Positions 26,942-35,696 of a DNA stretch of 64,000 bases are shown one piece after another. The first letter of the stretch is position 1. Each line of letters begins with the position of its first letter. Source of the DNA: an uncultured Intestinimonas sp. (lineage in GTDB: Bacteria; Bacillota; Clostridia; Oscillospirales; Oscillospiraceae); assembly GCF_944387245.1 (NCBI RefSeq), contig NZ_CALXEE010000003.1:1-64000 (forward strand), read 5' to 3'. A program made the translations under genes and the position numbers. Below the pieces are notes generated by a model. The model had not been told where the DNA came from. It searched no databases and saw only the letters and a list, made by a program, of their open reading frames with translations.

Positions 26942-27690
26942 CAGGCGCAATATCCCGTAAGCTGCGCAGTCAGCGGGGAGCCTCCATGCTGCTGGCGCTG
27001 CTGTTCCTGCTGATCTGCTCCATGGTCACCGCCTCCATTCTGATGGCGGCGGTGGCCAACGCCGGCAAGCACCGCAGCAATCTGGAGGAGCACCAGATCT
27101 ATCTGGCCCTCTCCAGCGCGGTGAGCACCCTGTGCGACGAGCTCAACCGGTCGGAGTATCGTGGGCAGTACGAGTATTGGGAAGAGACAGAAGATATTAC
27201 GAATGATGATGAGGAAGTAATAGAAACAATAATTCTGAAATATTTAAGGCAGCTGGACGGAACGTACACCCATACCAGTCCCGCCACAGAAGACGGGAAT
27301 TTGAAAAACGTTCTTTTGAATGACTTTGAGTTTCTTTTTGCTGAGGAAATCAGTAGTGCTTTGACAGGAAGCGGAATCACGATTGTAGATCCCAAATCCG
27401 GCGCTATTTCCCCTCATACGCTCATCCTTACCACCGCTACCGGTACGGAACTGGATGACACTCCGGTACACATTACCTTAGAGGTAAAAGAGTCCTACGC
27501 CATCTATGTTACCGCATATCTCGACGGACTGAATACCTACAAGGTGGAAGCTGAGCTGACTCCGAAGGAGAATAAACCCACCGTTTCCAATCTGTCAGTT
27601 GGCACTCACGATACAGAGGCAATGCAATGGACCCTTGGCTGGATCACCATTTTGGATGTGGAAGAGGAAGGAGGGGCGGCAGGAGCATGA
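26938..27690 (+). CDS. Minor prepilin, PilX/GspK-like
   Basis: 250 residues. The N-terminus RKLRSQRG, cleavage before ASMLLALLFLLICSMV, is a class III signal without Glu at +5, as in GspK-type minor pilins that cap pseudopili. The ectodomain has no recognised domain. The ATG at 26938 overlaps the giant prepilin stop by four bases (ATGA). Position among minor prepilins supports a role in the priming or tip complex. Confidence 0.75.
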   Translation: MTGAISRKLRSQRGASMLLALLFLLICSMVTASILMAAVANAGKHRSNLEEHQIYLALSSAVSTLCDELNRSEYRGQYEYWEETEDITNDDEEVIETIILKYLRQLDGTYTHTSPATEDGNLKNVLLNDFEFLFAEEISSALTGSGITIVDPKSGAISPHTLILTTATGTELDDTPVHITLEVKESYAIYVTAYLDGLNTYKVEAELTPKENKPTVSNLSVGTHDTEAMQWTLGWITILDVEEEGGAAGA

Positions 27691-28028
27691 AATCTCTGAA
27701 ACGAAAACTCCGCAGCCAGCGAGGCGAGACCCTGGTAGAGGTGCTGGCCTCCATTCTCATCGCCTCTCTGTCCGTGGCTATGCTGCTGGGGGGCGTAGCG
27801 GTCTCCGCCAATCTGGGCCGGCAGGCGGACACGTCTGACGAGTATTTCTATGAGACCCTGACGGCGGCGGAAAACCGCCAAGCCCCTGTGACCGAGGGTA
27901 TCAGTGCCTCTCCTGTTGTCAAGCTGACGGAGGGCGGCACATCGATTGACATTCCCGTCCAGGTGTACGGGGGAGAGGGGCTGTACTCCTACGCCCTGGA
28001 CACCGCCTCCGGGGGTGCCGGCCCATGA
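27687..28028 (+). CDS. Minor prepilin
   Basis: 113 residues with a canonical type III signal: KRKLRSQRG, then ETLVEVLASILIASLSVAML. The ectodomain is only about 70 residues. The start at 27687 shares ATGA with the preceding stop. It resembles GspI/PilV-like minor pilins by size and the ETLVEVL start, but the exact class is uncertain. Confidence 0.8.
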   Translation: MKSLKRKLRSQRGETLVEVLASILIASLSVAMLLGGVAVSANLGRQADTSDEYFYETLTAAENRQAPVTEGISASPVVKLTEGGTSIDIPVQVYGGEGLYSYALDTASGGAGP

Positions 28029-28543
28029 AGCGCCTGCGCCAAAAGCTGAAAAGCAGCCGGGGCCTGACCCTGGTGGAGATGGTTGCGGCGGCGGGGGTGC
28101 TGGCGCTGCTGGGGCTGATGCTCAACACCGGCCTATTTATGGCACAGGACAGCTACAACAAAATGACCGGTGAGGCGGAGAGCCAGCTGCTCCTGTCCAC
28201 CCTTGCCGACCTGCTGTCCAACGAACTGCGCTACGCCCGGGATGTGGAGACGGACGGAAGCGGCAATCTTCAGCGCTATACCAGCGTCAATTACGGCCGC
28301 AACACCACCCTGTCCCTCAATGAAAATCAGCAGCTGGAAGCGAATAAGCGCCAGATGCTCTCCGGCGGCGCCTACGGCAACGGAGCCTACCGGATTGAGA
28401 CATGGAGCATCGTCTATGATGAAACGGCCAGGCTGTTTACGGTCCAATTAAAAGTGACCGGGCGCAATTCCATCTCCAATGAAACCGAATTTTCCGTCCG
28501 CTGCCTCAACGGCGCCGTGGGCGAGGAGGGAGGAAGCACATGA
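28025..28543 (+). CDS. Minor prepilin, GspJ/PilW-like
   Basis: 172 residues with the signal KLKSSRG, then LTLVEMVAAAGVLALLGLML with Glu at +5. The ectodomain (ESQLLLSTLADLLSNELRYA) resembles GspJ/PilW-type minor pilins. ATGA overlap with the gene before and the same with pilB after it. Together with the two preceding genes it probably forms the tip complex that starts pilus assembly and could display the giant prepilin. Confidence 0.8.
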   Translation: MKRLRQKLKSSRGLTLVEMVAAAGVLALLGLMLNTGLFMAQDSYNKMTGEAESQLLLSTLADLLSNELRYARDVETDGSGNLQRYTSVNYGRNTTLSLNENQQLEANKRQMLSGGAYGNGAYRIETWSIVYDETARLFTVQLKVTGRNSISNETEFSVRCLNGAVGEEGGST

Positions 28544-30246
28544 AGTACACACGACTGGGCGACCTGCTGGTGGGCAACGGCACCATTACCCAAGAGCAGC
28601 TGCAAGAGGCCCTCAAGCTGCAAAAAGAAAACGGCAAGCGCCTGGGCGATATCCTGCGGGACAACCACATCATTACGGAAAACCAGGTGATTGAGGCCCT
28701 GATGACCCAGCTGGGTCTGGAGTTCATCGACCTGAACGCCTGTACCATCTCATCAGAAATGGCCCAGCTGGTGCCCAAAAGCATTGCCAAAAAGCACCGG
28801 GTGGTCCCGGTGCGGGCCACTCGCACAGAGCTGTACCTGGGGATGTCCGACCCGCTGAACTTTACCGCCATTGAAGAGGTGGCGGCGGCTACCCGCCGCC
28901 AGGTCATTCCCATGATCGCCACCGAATCCGCCCTGGAGCGGGCTGTACAGAACCTGTACAGCAACCAGGGCACCATGAAGGCCATTGAAGATATGCGCCG
29001 GGATCTGGACTCCGGCCAGTATGGAGCGGCCATCCGCATCGGCGAGGAGATGCAGCTGGCGGCCGACGAGGGGGACGAAAACGCCGCCCCCACCATCCGC
29101 CTGGTCAACTCTATCATCCACCGGGCCTATACGGAAAACGCCAGCGACATTCACCTGGAGCCCACCGGCGAGAAGCTGCAGATCCGCATGCGCATCGACG
29201 GCGTGCTGCGCAATATCATCACGGTACCCCGGGAATTACAGATGTCGGTCATTTCCCGCATTAAGATCATGGCCCAGATGGACATTGCCCAGAAGAACAT
29301 CCCTCAGGACGGGCGCATCAATATGACGGTGCAGCAGGAGACCCTGGATTTGCGTGTGTCTACCCTGCCCACCATCCACGGGGAGAAAATCGTCATCCGT
29401 CTGCTGCGCAAGGACGCCCGGATGGTCACCATCGACGGCATCGGCCTGCAGGGGGAGAACCGACGCAAGTTCCTGGAGCTGCTCTCCGGCAGCACCGAGG
29501 GTGTGCTGATGGTGGTGGGTCCCACCGGCTCCGGTAAGACCTCCACCCTCTACACCATGATCGACCACAAGAAGAGTGAGGAAGTGAACCTCATCTCCCT
29601 GGAGGACCCGGTGGAGTACCACATGGAGGGGGTTTGCCAGGTGCAGATCAACGAGCGCACCGACCTGACCTTTGCCAACGCCCTGCGGGCGGTACTGCGC
29701 CAGGACCCGGACATCATCGCCGTAGGCGAGATCCGGGACGGCGAGACGGCGGAGATCGCCATGCGTGCGGCTATGACCGGCCACCTGGTGCTCACCACCA
29801 TCCACACCAACGACGCCCTGTCCTCCATCGACCGCCTGCTGGACATCGGGGTGGAGCCCTACCTCATCGCCGGGGCGGTGCGGGGCATCATTTCCCAGCG
29901 GCTGGTGCGAAAGATCTGTCCCCGGTGCTGTCAGGCCTACACGCCCACCGAGGAGGAGGCCGCCCTGCTGGAGCTGCCCTGGAGCGAGGACCTGAAATTT
30001 TACCGGGGCGCGGGCTGCTCGGACTGCTTCCAGACCGGCTATCGGGGCCGGACGGCGGTGTTTGAGATCCTGCCGGTCACGCCGGAGATCCGCCGGGCCA
30101 TCCACAGGCGGGACCTCAAGGAGCTGGAGGAGGCGGTACGCCACTCCACCTTCCAGCCCCTTCTGGTCAACTGTGCCCAGCTGGTGACCCAGGGGGTTAC
30201 CACCACAGAGGAAATCCTCAGAATCGTAGGGAGACAAGTGGAATGA
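28540..30246 (+). CDS. pilB: Type IV pilus assembly ATPase PilB
   Basis: Hexameric extension motor, 568 residues. The N-terminal 60 residues carry two tandem MshEN motifs, RLGDLLVGNGTITQEQL...ALKLQ and RLGDILRDNHIITENQV...ALMTQ, which in this family bind cyclic-di-GMP. The ATPase domain has Walker A GPTGSGKTSTLYTMI (about 326), the Asp box and Walker B, and a zinc site CPRCC...CSDC (about 459 and 492). Starts inside the previous stop (ATGA). Control by the upstream GGDEF/EAL protein is an attractive inference. Confidence 0.95.
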   Translation: MKYTRLGDLLVGNGTITQEQLQEALKLQKENGKRLGDILRDNHIITENQVIEALMTQLGLEFIDLNACTISSEMAQLVPKSIAKKHRVVPVRATRTELYLGMSDPLNFTAIEEVAAATRRQVIPMIATESALERAVQNLYSNQGTMKAIEDMRRDLDSGQYGAAIRIGEEMQLAADEGDENAAPTIRLVNSIIHRAYTENASDIHLEPTGEKLQIRMRIDGVLRNIITVPRELQMSVISRIKIMAQMDIAQKNIPQDGRINMTVQQETLDLRVSTLPTIHGEKIVIRLLRKDARMVTIDGIGLQGENRRKFLELLSGSTEGVLMVVGPTGSGKTSTLYTMIDHKKSEEVNLISLEDPVEYHMEGVCQVQINERTDLTFANALRAVLRQDPDIIAVGEIRDGETAEIAMRAAMTGHLVLTTIHTNDALSSIDRLLDIGVEPYLIAGAVRGIISQRLVRKICPRCCQAYTPTEEEAALLELPWSEDLKFYRGAGCSDCFQTGYRGRTAVFEILPVTPEIRRAIHRRDLKELEEAVRHSTFQPLLVNCAQLVTQGVTTTEEILRIVGRQVE

Positions 30247-31343
30247 ACGTCAAGGAATGCATCGAAAAAGCCAAAGCCGACCGGGCCTCCGACCTGCATC
30301 TGGTCTGTGCCCTGCCCCCAAAATACCGGGTGGACGGGGAGATCCGGGACCTGGAGCCCATTCCCCTCACCGCCCAGCAGTGCGTGGAGACGGCCCGGGA
30401 GCTGGCGGGGGAGAACTTTGGCCAACTGGAGGCGGTGGGGGAGCTGGACCTGGCACTCACCATTGCGGGGGTGCGCTGCCGCGTGAACCTCTTCCGCCAG
30501 CAGGGCTTCTACTCCGCCGCCATCCGTCTGCTCAACGACCACATCCCCCAGCTGGAGGAGCTGGGCCTGCCCGAGGTGGTAAAGGAGTTTGCCACCTACA
30601 ACCAGGGGCTGGTGCTCATCACCGGAGAGACAGGCTCGGGCAAATCCACCACTCTGGCCGCCCTGCTCAACCAGATCAACCACACCCAGCGGCTGCACAT
30701 CCTCACCCTGGAGGACCCGGTGGAGTACATCTACACCCCTGACCAGTGCCTCATCAACCAGCGGGAGATCGGCCGGGACACCATGAGCTTTGCCGCCGGT
30801 CTGCGGGCCGCCCTCCGGGAGGACCCGGATGTAATCCTGGTGGGCGAGATGCGGGACCTGGACACCATCCAGACCGCCCTCACCGCCGCCGAGACGGGCC
30901 ACCTGGTTTTCGGCACCGTGCACACCAACTCGGCCGCCGACTCCATTGACCGTATCGTGGACGTCTTTCCCGCCGAGCGCCAGCAGCAGATTCGACTGCA
31001 GTTGTCCATGACATTGAAGGCGGTGCTTTCCCAGCAGCTGCTGCCCCGGAACGGCAAGCCGGGCCGGGTGCTGGCCTGCGAGGTGATGAAGACCGACGAC
31101 GCCATCCGCAACCTCATCCGGGAGGGTAAGACCCCCCAGATTCAGAACTCCATCCAGACCAGCGGCTCCATCGGCAACATCCTCATGGATCGCTCCCTGC
31201 AAAACCTGTACCGCAGCGGGGCCATCTCCCAGCAGACCATGGAGGGTGCGCTGCGGGGCGGCTTGGGTCAGACTGCGTCTTCTCCCATGGGTGGGCCTGT
31301 GGGCACCGGCTTGGGAACCCGCCCCCGGAGCTTTGGCCGATAA
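30243..31343 (+). CDS. pilT: Type IV pilus retraction ATPase PilT
   Basis: 366 residues. Retraction motor with Walker A GETGSGKSTT (about 126), Walker B and the conserved EDPVEYI, ALREDPDVILVGEMRD and GHLVFGTVHTNSA stretches (AIRNLIREGK follows near the end). Its presence means the pili are probably dynamic, allowing twitching or DNA uptake. A Gly/Pro-rich tail of about 25 residues follows the core. ATGA overlap with pilB. Confidence 0.95.
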   Translation: MNVKECIEKAKADRASDLHLVCALPPKYRVDGEIRDLEPIPLTAQQCVETARELAGENFGQLEAVGELDLALTIAGVRCRVNLFRQQGFYSAAIRLLNDHIPQLEELGLPEVVKEFATYNQGLVLITGETGSGKSTTLAALLNQINHTQRLHILTLEDPVEYIYTPDQCLINQREIGRDTMSFAAGLRAALREDPDVILVGEMRDLDTIQTALTAAETGHLVFGTVHTNSAADSIDRIVDVFPAERQQQIRLQLSMTLKAVLSQQLLPRNGKPGRVLACEVMKTDDAIRNLIREGKTPQIQNSIQTSGSIGNILMDRSLQNLYRSGAISQQTMEGALRGGLGQTASSPMGGPVGTGLGTRPRSFGR

Positions 31344-31357
31344 AGGAGGGATAGACC

Positions 31358-32563
31358 ATGCCGACCTATCGCTATGAAGCTATGGGCGGAGACGGCCAGC
31401 GGGCCGAGGGCGTGCTGGAGGCCTCCGACAGCGCCCAGGCGGTTTCCCTCATCCGCCAGAGCTACGACGTGGTGCTCAAGCTGGAGGAGATCGCTGCCCC
31501 CCGTACCGATCCCCTGGAGAAATTCCAAAAGCTCAACCTGAAGGTCTTTGCCCTGATGTGCAAACAGTTTGCCATCATTCTCAAGGCAGGGTTGCCTCTG
31601 GTACAGACGGTGGATCTGGTGGCCTCCCAGATTTCGGATAAAATGCTGAAAAAGCTGCTGGACGAGGTGTCTCTGGACATCGCCAACGGCTGGAGCCTGT
31701 CCTATAGCTTTTCCCAGCGGGGCAAGGGCCGCCTGCCAGTGACCTTTATCGAGACCATCCGGGCGGGGGAGGAGTCGGGCGATTTGGTGCGCTCCTTTGA
31801 CCGTATGAGCACCTATTACGACCGCATGACCAAGACCCGGGCCAAGGCCACCAGCGCCCTGATTTACCCCGCCTTTCTCACAGTGGTGGCGGTGTTTGTC
31901 ATCATCATCATCATGACCTACGCCGTGCCCACCTTTGCCTCTGCCTTTGAATCCATGGATATGGAGCTGCCCCTGGCCACCCGCATCGTCATCGCGGTGT
32001 CCAACTTTTTCAGCCGGTATATCTGGGTGCTGCTGTGCGTGGTGGCAGCGATCGTCTTTCTGATCCGGCTGTATGCCGGGACGGCGGGGGGGCGCATCCG
32101 CATGGCCCAGTTCCGGCTGACCATTCCCATTCTGGGCCGGCTTGCCGCCATGACCTCGGCCAGCCAGTTTGCCCACACCATGGCCGCCATGCTATCAGCG
32201 GGTATGCCCATTCTGAAGGCCCTGGATACAGCCTCCCGCTCGGTGAGCAACGCCCACCTGTCTCACCAGATTCAAAGCACCATCCCCGGCGTAGAGGGGG
32301 GACGCCCCCTGGGGGAGTGTCTGCGCGCCTGCCGGGACCTGCCCCCCATGCTGGTGCAGATGACTGCCATGGGCGAGGCCACCGGCTCTCTGGAGGGCAC
32401 GCTGGAGATCCAGGCTGAGTACTATGACAACGAGGTGGATAACCTGTCCGCCCGGGCCCTGTCTCTGCTGGAGCCCATCATCATCTGCATCATGGCTGTG
32501 TTTGTGGTGCTCATTCTGCTGTCCATCTACCTGCCTATGTTCAGTATGTACGGGGCCATGTAA
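31358..32563 (+). CDS. pilC: Type IV pilus inner-membrane platform PilC
   Basis: 401 residues, membrane platform on which PilB and PilT act. It has two GspF domains, each with paired hydrophobic segments (one is TVVAVFVIIIIMTYAVPTFA) and the second repeat's FAHTMAAMLSAGMPILKALD. AAAGGAGGG lies just before the ATG at 31358, 14 bases after pilT. The N-terminal YEAMGGDGQRAEGVLEA is typical for the family. Confidence 0.95.
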   Translation: MPTYRYEAMGGDGQRAEGVLEASDSAQAVSLIRQSYDVVLKLEEIAAPRTDPLEKFQKLNLKVFALMCKQFAIILKAGLPLVQTVDLVASQISDKMLKKLLDEVSLDIANGWSLSYSFSQRGKGRLPVTFIETIRAGEESGDLVRSFDRMSTYYDRMTKTRAKATSALIYPAFLTVVAVFVIIIIMTYAVPTFASAFESMDMELPLATRIVIAVSNFFSRYIWVLLCVVAAIVFLIRLYAGTAGGRIRMAQFRLTIPILGRLAAMTSASQFAHTMAAMLSAGMPILKALDTASRSVSNAHLSHQIQSTIPGVEGGRPLGECLRACRDLPPMLVQMTAMGEATGSLEGTLEIQAEYYDNEVDNLSARALSLLEPIIICIMAVFVVLILLSIYLPMFSMYGAM

Positions 32564-32574
32564 CTGCGTCGTTG

Positions 32575-32635
32575 AAGGGCGGCCACCCCGCCCTTTGATG
32601 AAATATATGTCCTTTGATCCGCCCCGGGGGCGGAT
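32575..32635 (+). terminator. Two hairpins between pilC and the first major pilin
   Basis: AAGGGCGG/CCGCCCTT (32575-32595, five-base loop) is followed by ATCCGCCC/GGGCGGAT (32617-32635, near-continuous). Neither has a long T run. They may partly terminate, or protect the pilin message after processing, so that pilin is made in excess of the machinery; this is inference. Confidence 0.5.
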
Positions 32636-32661
32636 ACAAATAAGAAGGAGGAGAGAATCCA

Positions 32662-33120
32662 ATGAATCTGAAACAGAAATTGTCCAGAAAACTGAAGAAG
32701 ACCGGCGGCTTCACCCTCATCGAGATGCTCATCGTGGTGGCCATCATCGCCATTCTGATCGCGGTGTCCATCCCCCTGGTAAGTGGCGCTCTGGATAAGG
32801 CCCGCAAGGCGACTGACGCCGCCAACGAGCGTGCCGCTAAGGCTGCAGCTGTCATTGCGTATATGACAGAGGAGAAAATTGGTGATGTAGCCTTTGCGAT
32901 TGATACCACTTACTACTATGACGCCGTTAACGGTAATTTAGTTAAAACTGCACCCGCGAACGGCTATGGCCAGTGCAGTAACCATAAAGGAAAATCCATT
33001 GCCGTTTCGATTGGCTCAAATGGTGATGTAAAACTTGGATGGGGTACTACCCCTGATAACACCGGTCTTGACAGCACCGGTCTGATGACCACCACTGCCT
33101 CCGCTGACGACGATACCTAA
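32662..33120 (+). CDS. pilA: Major type IV pilin, copy 1
   Basis: 152 residues. Canonical prepilin start KKTGG, cleavage before FTLIEMLIVVAIIAILIAVS, Glu at +5. The ectodomain continues the alpha-1 helix (LDKARKATDAANERAAKAA) then a short beta region and a Thr/Ser/Asp-rich tail. AGAAGGAGGAG lies upstream of the ATG at 32662. One cysteine is visible in the ectodomain, so no disulfide loop is expected within the protein. Likely the main structural pilin together with the next copy. Confidence 0.88.
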   Translation: MNLKQKLSRKLKKTGGFTLIEMLIVVAIIAILIAVSIPLVSGALDKARKATDAANERAAKAAAVIAYMTEEKIGDVAFAIDTTYYYDAVNGNLVKTAPANGYGQCSNHKGKSIAVSIGSNGDVKLGWGTTPDNTGLDSTGLMTTTASADDDT

Positions 33121-33154
33121 TCCCCCCATTTTGTAAATTTATGCCCTATAGCAC

Positions 33155-33230
33155 CCGCCGGGGGGGTGGCCCCCGGCGGCCCCAAAGCGGAAAACCGCTT
33201 TGGGAGAGCTCCGGAGCTTCCGGAGCTCTC
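33155..33230 (+). repeat. Three consecutive perfect GC-rich hairpins
   Basis: Side by side: CCGCCGGGGG/CCCCCGGCGG (33155-33179), CCCAAAGCGG/CCGCTTTGGG with an AAAA loop (33181-33204), and GAGAGCTCCGG/CCGGAGCTCTC (33204-33230). They fill the gap between the two major pilin genes, ahead of the ribosome site of the second. They could stabilise or separate the two pilin messages. Confidence 0.75.
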
Positions 33231-33273
33231 CCAAGGCCGTTTGCCTTGTCTGTCCCACAGGAGGCGAAAGCGT

Positions 33274-33687
33274 ATGAAGTGGTCCCGACGCCGCCGCACC
33301 GGCGGCTTTACCCTCGTGGAGATGCTCATCGTGGTGGCTGTCATCGCCGTCCTTGTGGCGGTGTCCATCCCCATGGTCAATGCCAGCCTGGAAAAGGCCC
33401 GGGTGGCTGCCGATCAGGCCAACGAGCGGGCCGCCAAGGCCGCTGCCCTGTCCAATTATCTGATGGAGGAACGAACTGTCAGCATCACCTATTTTTATAA
33501 ATCCGACGGTACGGTCCTGGATCAGGATGCGCTGGAAGGGGCAACTGAGACTGTGGCAGGCGACCCCGGCTATGACTACGGTCAGAGCAAAGGTCACAAG
33601 GGCAGCTGTGTCCGAGTGGAAATCAAAGTAAGTGACGGCGTGATAGACATAGATATTCACTGGGATGATATTAAAAATTTTGACTGA
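33274..33687 (+). CDS. Major type IV pilin, copy 2
   Basis: 137 residues, paralogue of the preceding pilin. Signal RRRRTGG, cleavage before FTLVEMLIVVAVIAVLVAVS, and a helix LEKARVAADQANERAAKAAA almost matching copy 1; the globular parts diverge and this copy ends in an acidic IDIDIHWDDIKNF. The ATG at 33274 is nine bases after AGGAGG; longer in-frame starts would run through the hairpins and are rejected. Divergent heads on a common stalk suggest two alternative or co-assembled pilins. Confidence 0.87.
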   Translation: MKWSRRRRTGGFTLVEMLIVVAVIAVLVAVSIPMVNASLEKARVAADQANERAAKAAALSNYLMEERTVSITYFYKSDGTVLDQDALEGATETVAGDPGYDYGQSKGHKGSCVRVEIKVSDGVIDIDIHWDDIKNFD

Positions 33688-33714
33688 TTTTCCTTAAAAA
33701 GGAGTACCCCAAGC

Positions 33715-34488
33715 ATGGACGCAGACCTGCTGTTACAACTTTATCTGGCATTGTGGCTGGCCGTTCTGGGGGCGGTGCTGGGCAGCTTTCTCTGCTGCGC
33801 CGCCGACCGGAGCGGTCTGCCTGCCGGGCGCTCCCGGTGCGACGGCTGCGGCCATGTGCTGGGGGCGGGGGAGTTGATCCCCATCTTCAGCTACCTGTTT
33901 TCCCGTGGCCGCTGCCGCCACTGCGGCGGGGCCATCCCCGTGCGCTGTCTGGTGGCGGAGCTGTTAGGGGCGGCAGGGTTTGCCGCCCTGGGGCTGAAAT
34001 TCGGCCTCGGTCTGGAGCTGGTGATGCAGCTCATCCTGGCGGGACTTCTTTTGCTGCTCAGCTTAATTGACTGGACTACCCACATCCTGCCCGACAAACT
34101 GCTGCTTGCGGCGATCGTCAACCGGGTGGCATTTCTCTTCCTGCTCCGGGAGCCCCTGGGTGAGGCCCTGCCCCGAATGGCCCTGGGGGCCTTCAGCGTA
34201 TCCCTGCCCCTGCTGCTGCTGTCCCTGGTGATGGACGCTCTGCTGAAAAAGGACACCCTGGGGGGCGGTGATATTAAGCTTTTGTTTGTGCTGGGACTGT
34301 ACCTCAGCTGGCTGGAAATGCTGCTGCTGCTGATTTTTGCCTGTGCCCTGGCCCTTTTGTGGGCCGCTGGGCCGGGACGGCGGCAGGCCGGGGGAGAAAT
34401 TCCCCTGGGCCCTTTTTTGGCGGCCTCCTGGCTGGCGGTCACCCTGTTTGGAGCACCATTGATCCAGTGGTATCTAGGCCTTGTTTGA
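33715..34488 (+). CDS. pilD: Prepilin peptidase PilD
   Basis: 257-residue membrane aspartyl protease that cleaves prepilins and usually N-methylates the new end. The cytoplasmic zinc-type cysteine pairs CDGC and CRHC are near residues 42-70. The two catalytic aspartates lie in LIDWTTHILPD (about 117) and GGGDIKLLFVLG (about 185). Several hydrophobic segments surround them. AAAAGGAG is upstream. It should process the giant prepilin and all other prepilins here. Confidence 0.94.
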   Translation: MDADLLLQLYLALWLAVLGAVLGSFLCCAADRSGLPAGRSRCDGCGHVLGAGELIPIFSYLFSRGRCRHCGGAIPVRCLVAELLGAAGFAALGLKFGLGLELVMQLILAGLLLLLSLIDWTTHILPDKLLLAAIVNRVAFLFLLREPLGEALPRMALGAFSVSLPLLLLSLVMDALLKKDTLGGGDIKLLFVLGLYLSWLEMLLLLIFACALALLWAAGPGRRQAGGEIPLGPFLAASWLAVTLFGAPLIQWYLGLV

Positions 34489-34535
34489 AAATTGTCAACA
34501 CACCCAATCGGCGGACCTTTTGCCCGCTGAACGGC

Positions 34536-34580
34536 AGAATATTTTCTTGAAATCCGTCAGGATTCCTGCGAAAATATTCT
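34536..34580 (+). terminator. Stem-loop between pilD and pilM
   Basis: AGAATATTTTC (34536-34546) pairs with GAAAATATTCT (34570-34580), and an inner AATCC/GGATT (34551-34564) stacks within. It fills part of a 179-base gap that has no gene. Possible partial terminator or processing site. Confidence 0.45.
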
Positions 34581-34667
34581 TTGCCAGCAGCCTAAATTCC
34601 TCGCCGCCGTGCATATTGCCAAACTTCAAACATGCCCTAAGTCTGCTGGAATGAGAGGATGGAATTG

Positions 34668-35693
34668 ATGTCACAACATATAAAGATTGCGTTTGATTTG
34701 GGCAACAGCAGTTTGAAAATTGCCGCGCTGAAAAAGGGCGCCCTGGAGCTGCATGAGCTGCCCCTGCCGGAGAACCTGATGGAGGAGGACAATATCCTCA
34801 TGCCCCACGCATTCTCCGCTTTCTTGAAGAAGGCCAAAAAGGACCTGCGCCTGCCTGGTGGCCCGGCGGGGCTGATGCTCCCCTCCAGCAAGGCCATCTG
34901 CCGCCTGGTGACCATGCCACGCATGTCGGTGGACCAGCTGATGCTCAATCTGCCCTATGAGTTCAGCGACTTTATCCACGGCGAGCCCCACCAGTATTTC
35001 TGCGACTACGCCCTGTGCCAGGACGAGTCCCGGGACGAACTGCAACCGGAGGAACAGGGCGAGGAGCAGCTGACCATGATGGCGGCGGTGGTCCAGCGCC
35101 AGCAGATCCAGGACTACATCCGCATCTTCTCCGCCGGAGGCTTTTCCCTCAAGCGCATTCTGCCCCAGGAGATGTCTCTGATCCAGTTGGTGCAAAGCTG
35201 CCTCCGGGAGCGGCCCGAGGACTCCCGGGAGTTCTGCTTTATTGACCTGGGCTTTTTGTCCACCCGTATTTTTGTCGTCCATGGCGACCGCATCCAAGCC
35301 GCCCGCCGGGTACATATTGGCTGTCGGGCCCTGGACGGGGTGGTGGCCGACCTGTTCAATATGGACCCCTTCCTGGCCGATGCCTACAAGCGGGGCAACC
35401 ACCAGGGGGTTCTGGAGCATCCCCGCTGCATAGAGATCTACGAAAGCCTGGCCGTGGAGGTGCTGAAGGTCATCAACTTCTACCACTTCACCTACCGGCA
35501 GAATCAGCTGGACGGGGTATACCTTATTGGCGGCGGTGCGGAGATCGCGCCGCTGCGACGCCTGTTGGAGGAAACTCTGGGCCTGCCCGCACTCCCAGTG
35601 GATACCCTCATCCCAGGCAGAGAGGGTCAAGTGCAAAACGGCACCTTTGTGTGTGCTGTTGGGCTGATGGCAGAACCGGAAAAGGAGGGATAA
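34668..35693 (+). CDS. pilM: Type IV pilus assembly protein PilM
   Basis: 341 residues. Actin-like ATPase fold: IKIAFDLGNSSLKIAAL at the N-terminus is the phosphate-1 motif, FCFIDLGFLSTRIFVV the second, and YLIGGGAEIAPLRRLLEE the adenosine motif. It forms the cytoplasmic part of the PilMNO alignment complex. The ATG at 34668 lies seven bases after AGAGGAT; an ATG at 34659 overlaps that site and is less likely. Confidence 0.88.
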   Translation: MSQHIKIAFDLGNSSLKIAALKKGALELHELPLPENLMEEDNILMPHAFSAFLKKAKKDLRLPGGPAGLMLPSSKAICRLVTMPRMSVDQLMLNLPYEFSDFIHGEPHQYFCDYALCQDESRDELQPEEQGEEQLTMMAAVVQRQQIQDYIRIFSAGGFSLKRILPQEMSLIQLVQSCLRERPEDSREFCFIDLGFLSTRIFVVHGDRIQAARRVHIGCRALDGVVADLFNMDPFLADAYKRGNHQGVLEHPRCIEIYESLAVEVLKVINFYHFTYRQNQLDGVYLIGGGAEIAPLRRLLEETLGLPALPVDTLIPGREGQVQNGTFVCAVGLMAEPEKEG

Positions 35694-35696
35694 GCC

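Noticed and set aside
33155..33230. CRISPR-like repeats
   Set aside because: These are three different palindromes, not repeats with spacers. No CRISPR array is seen anywhere in the window.
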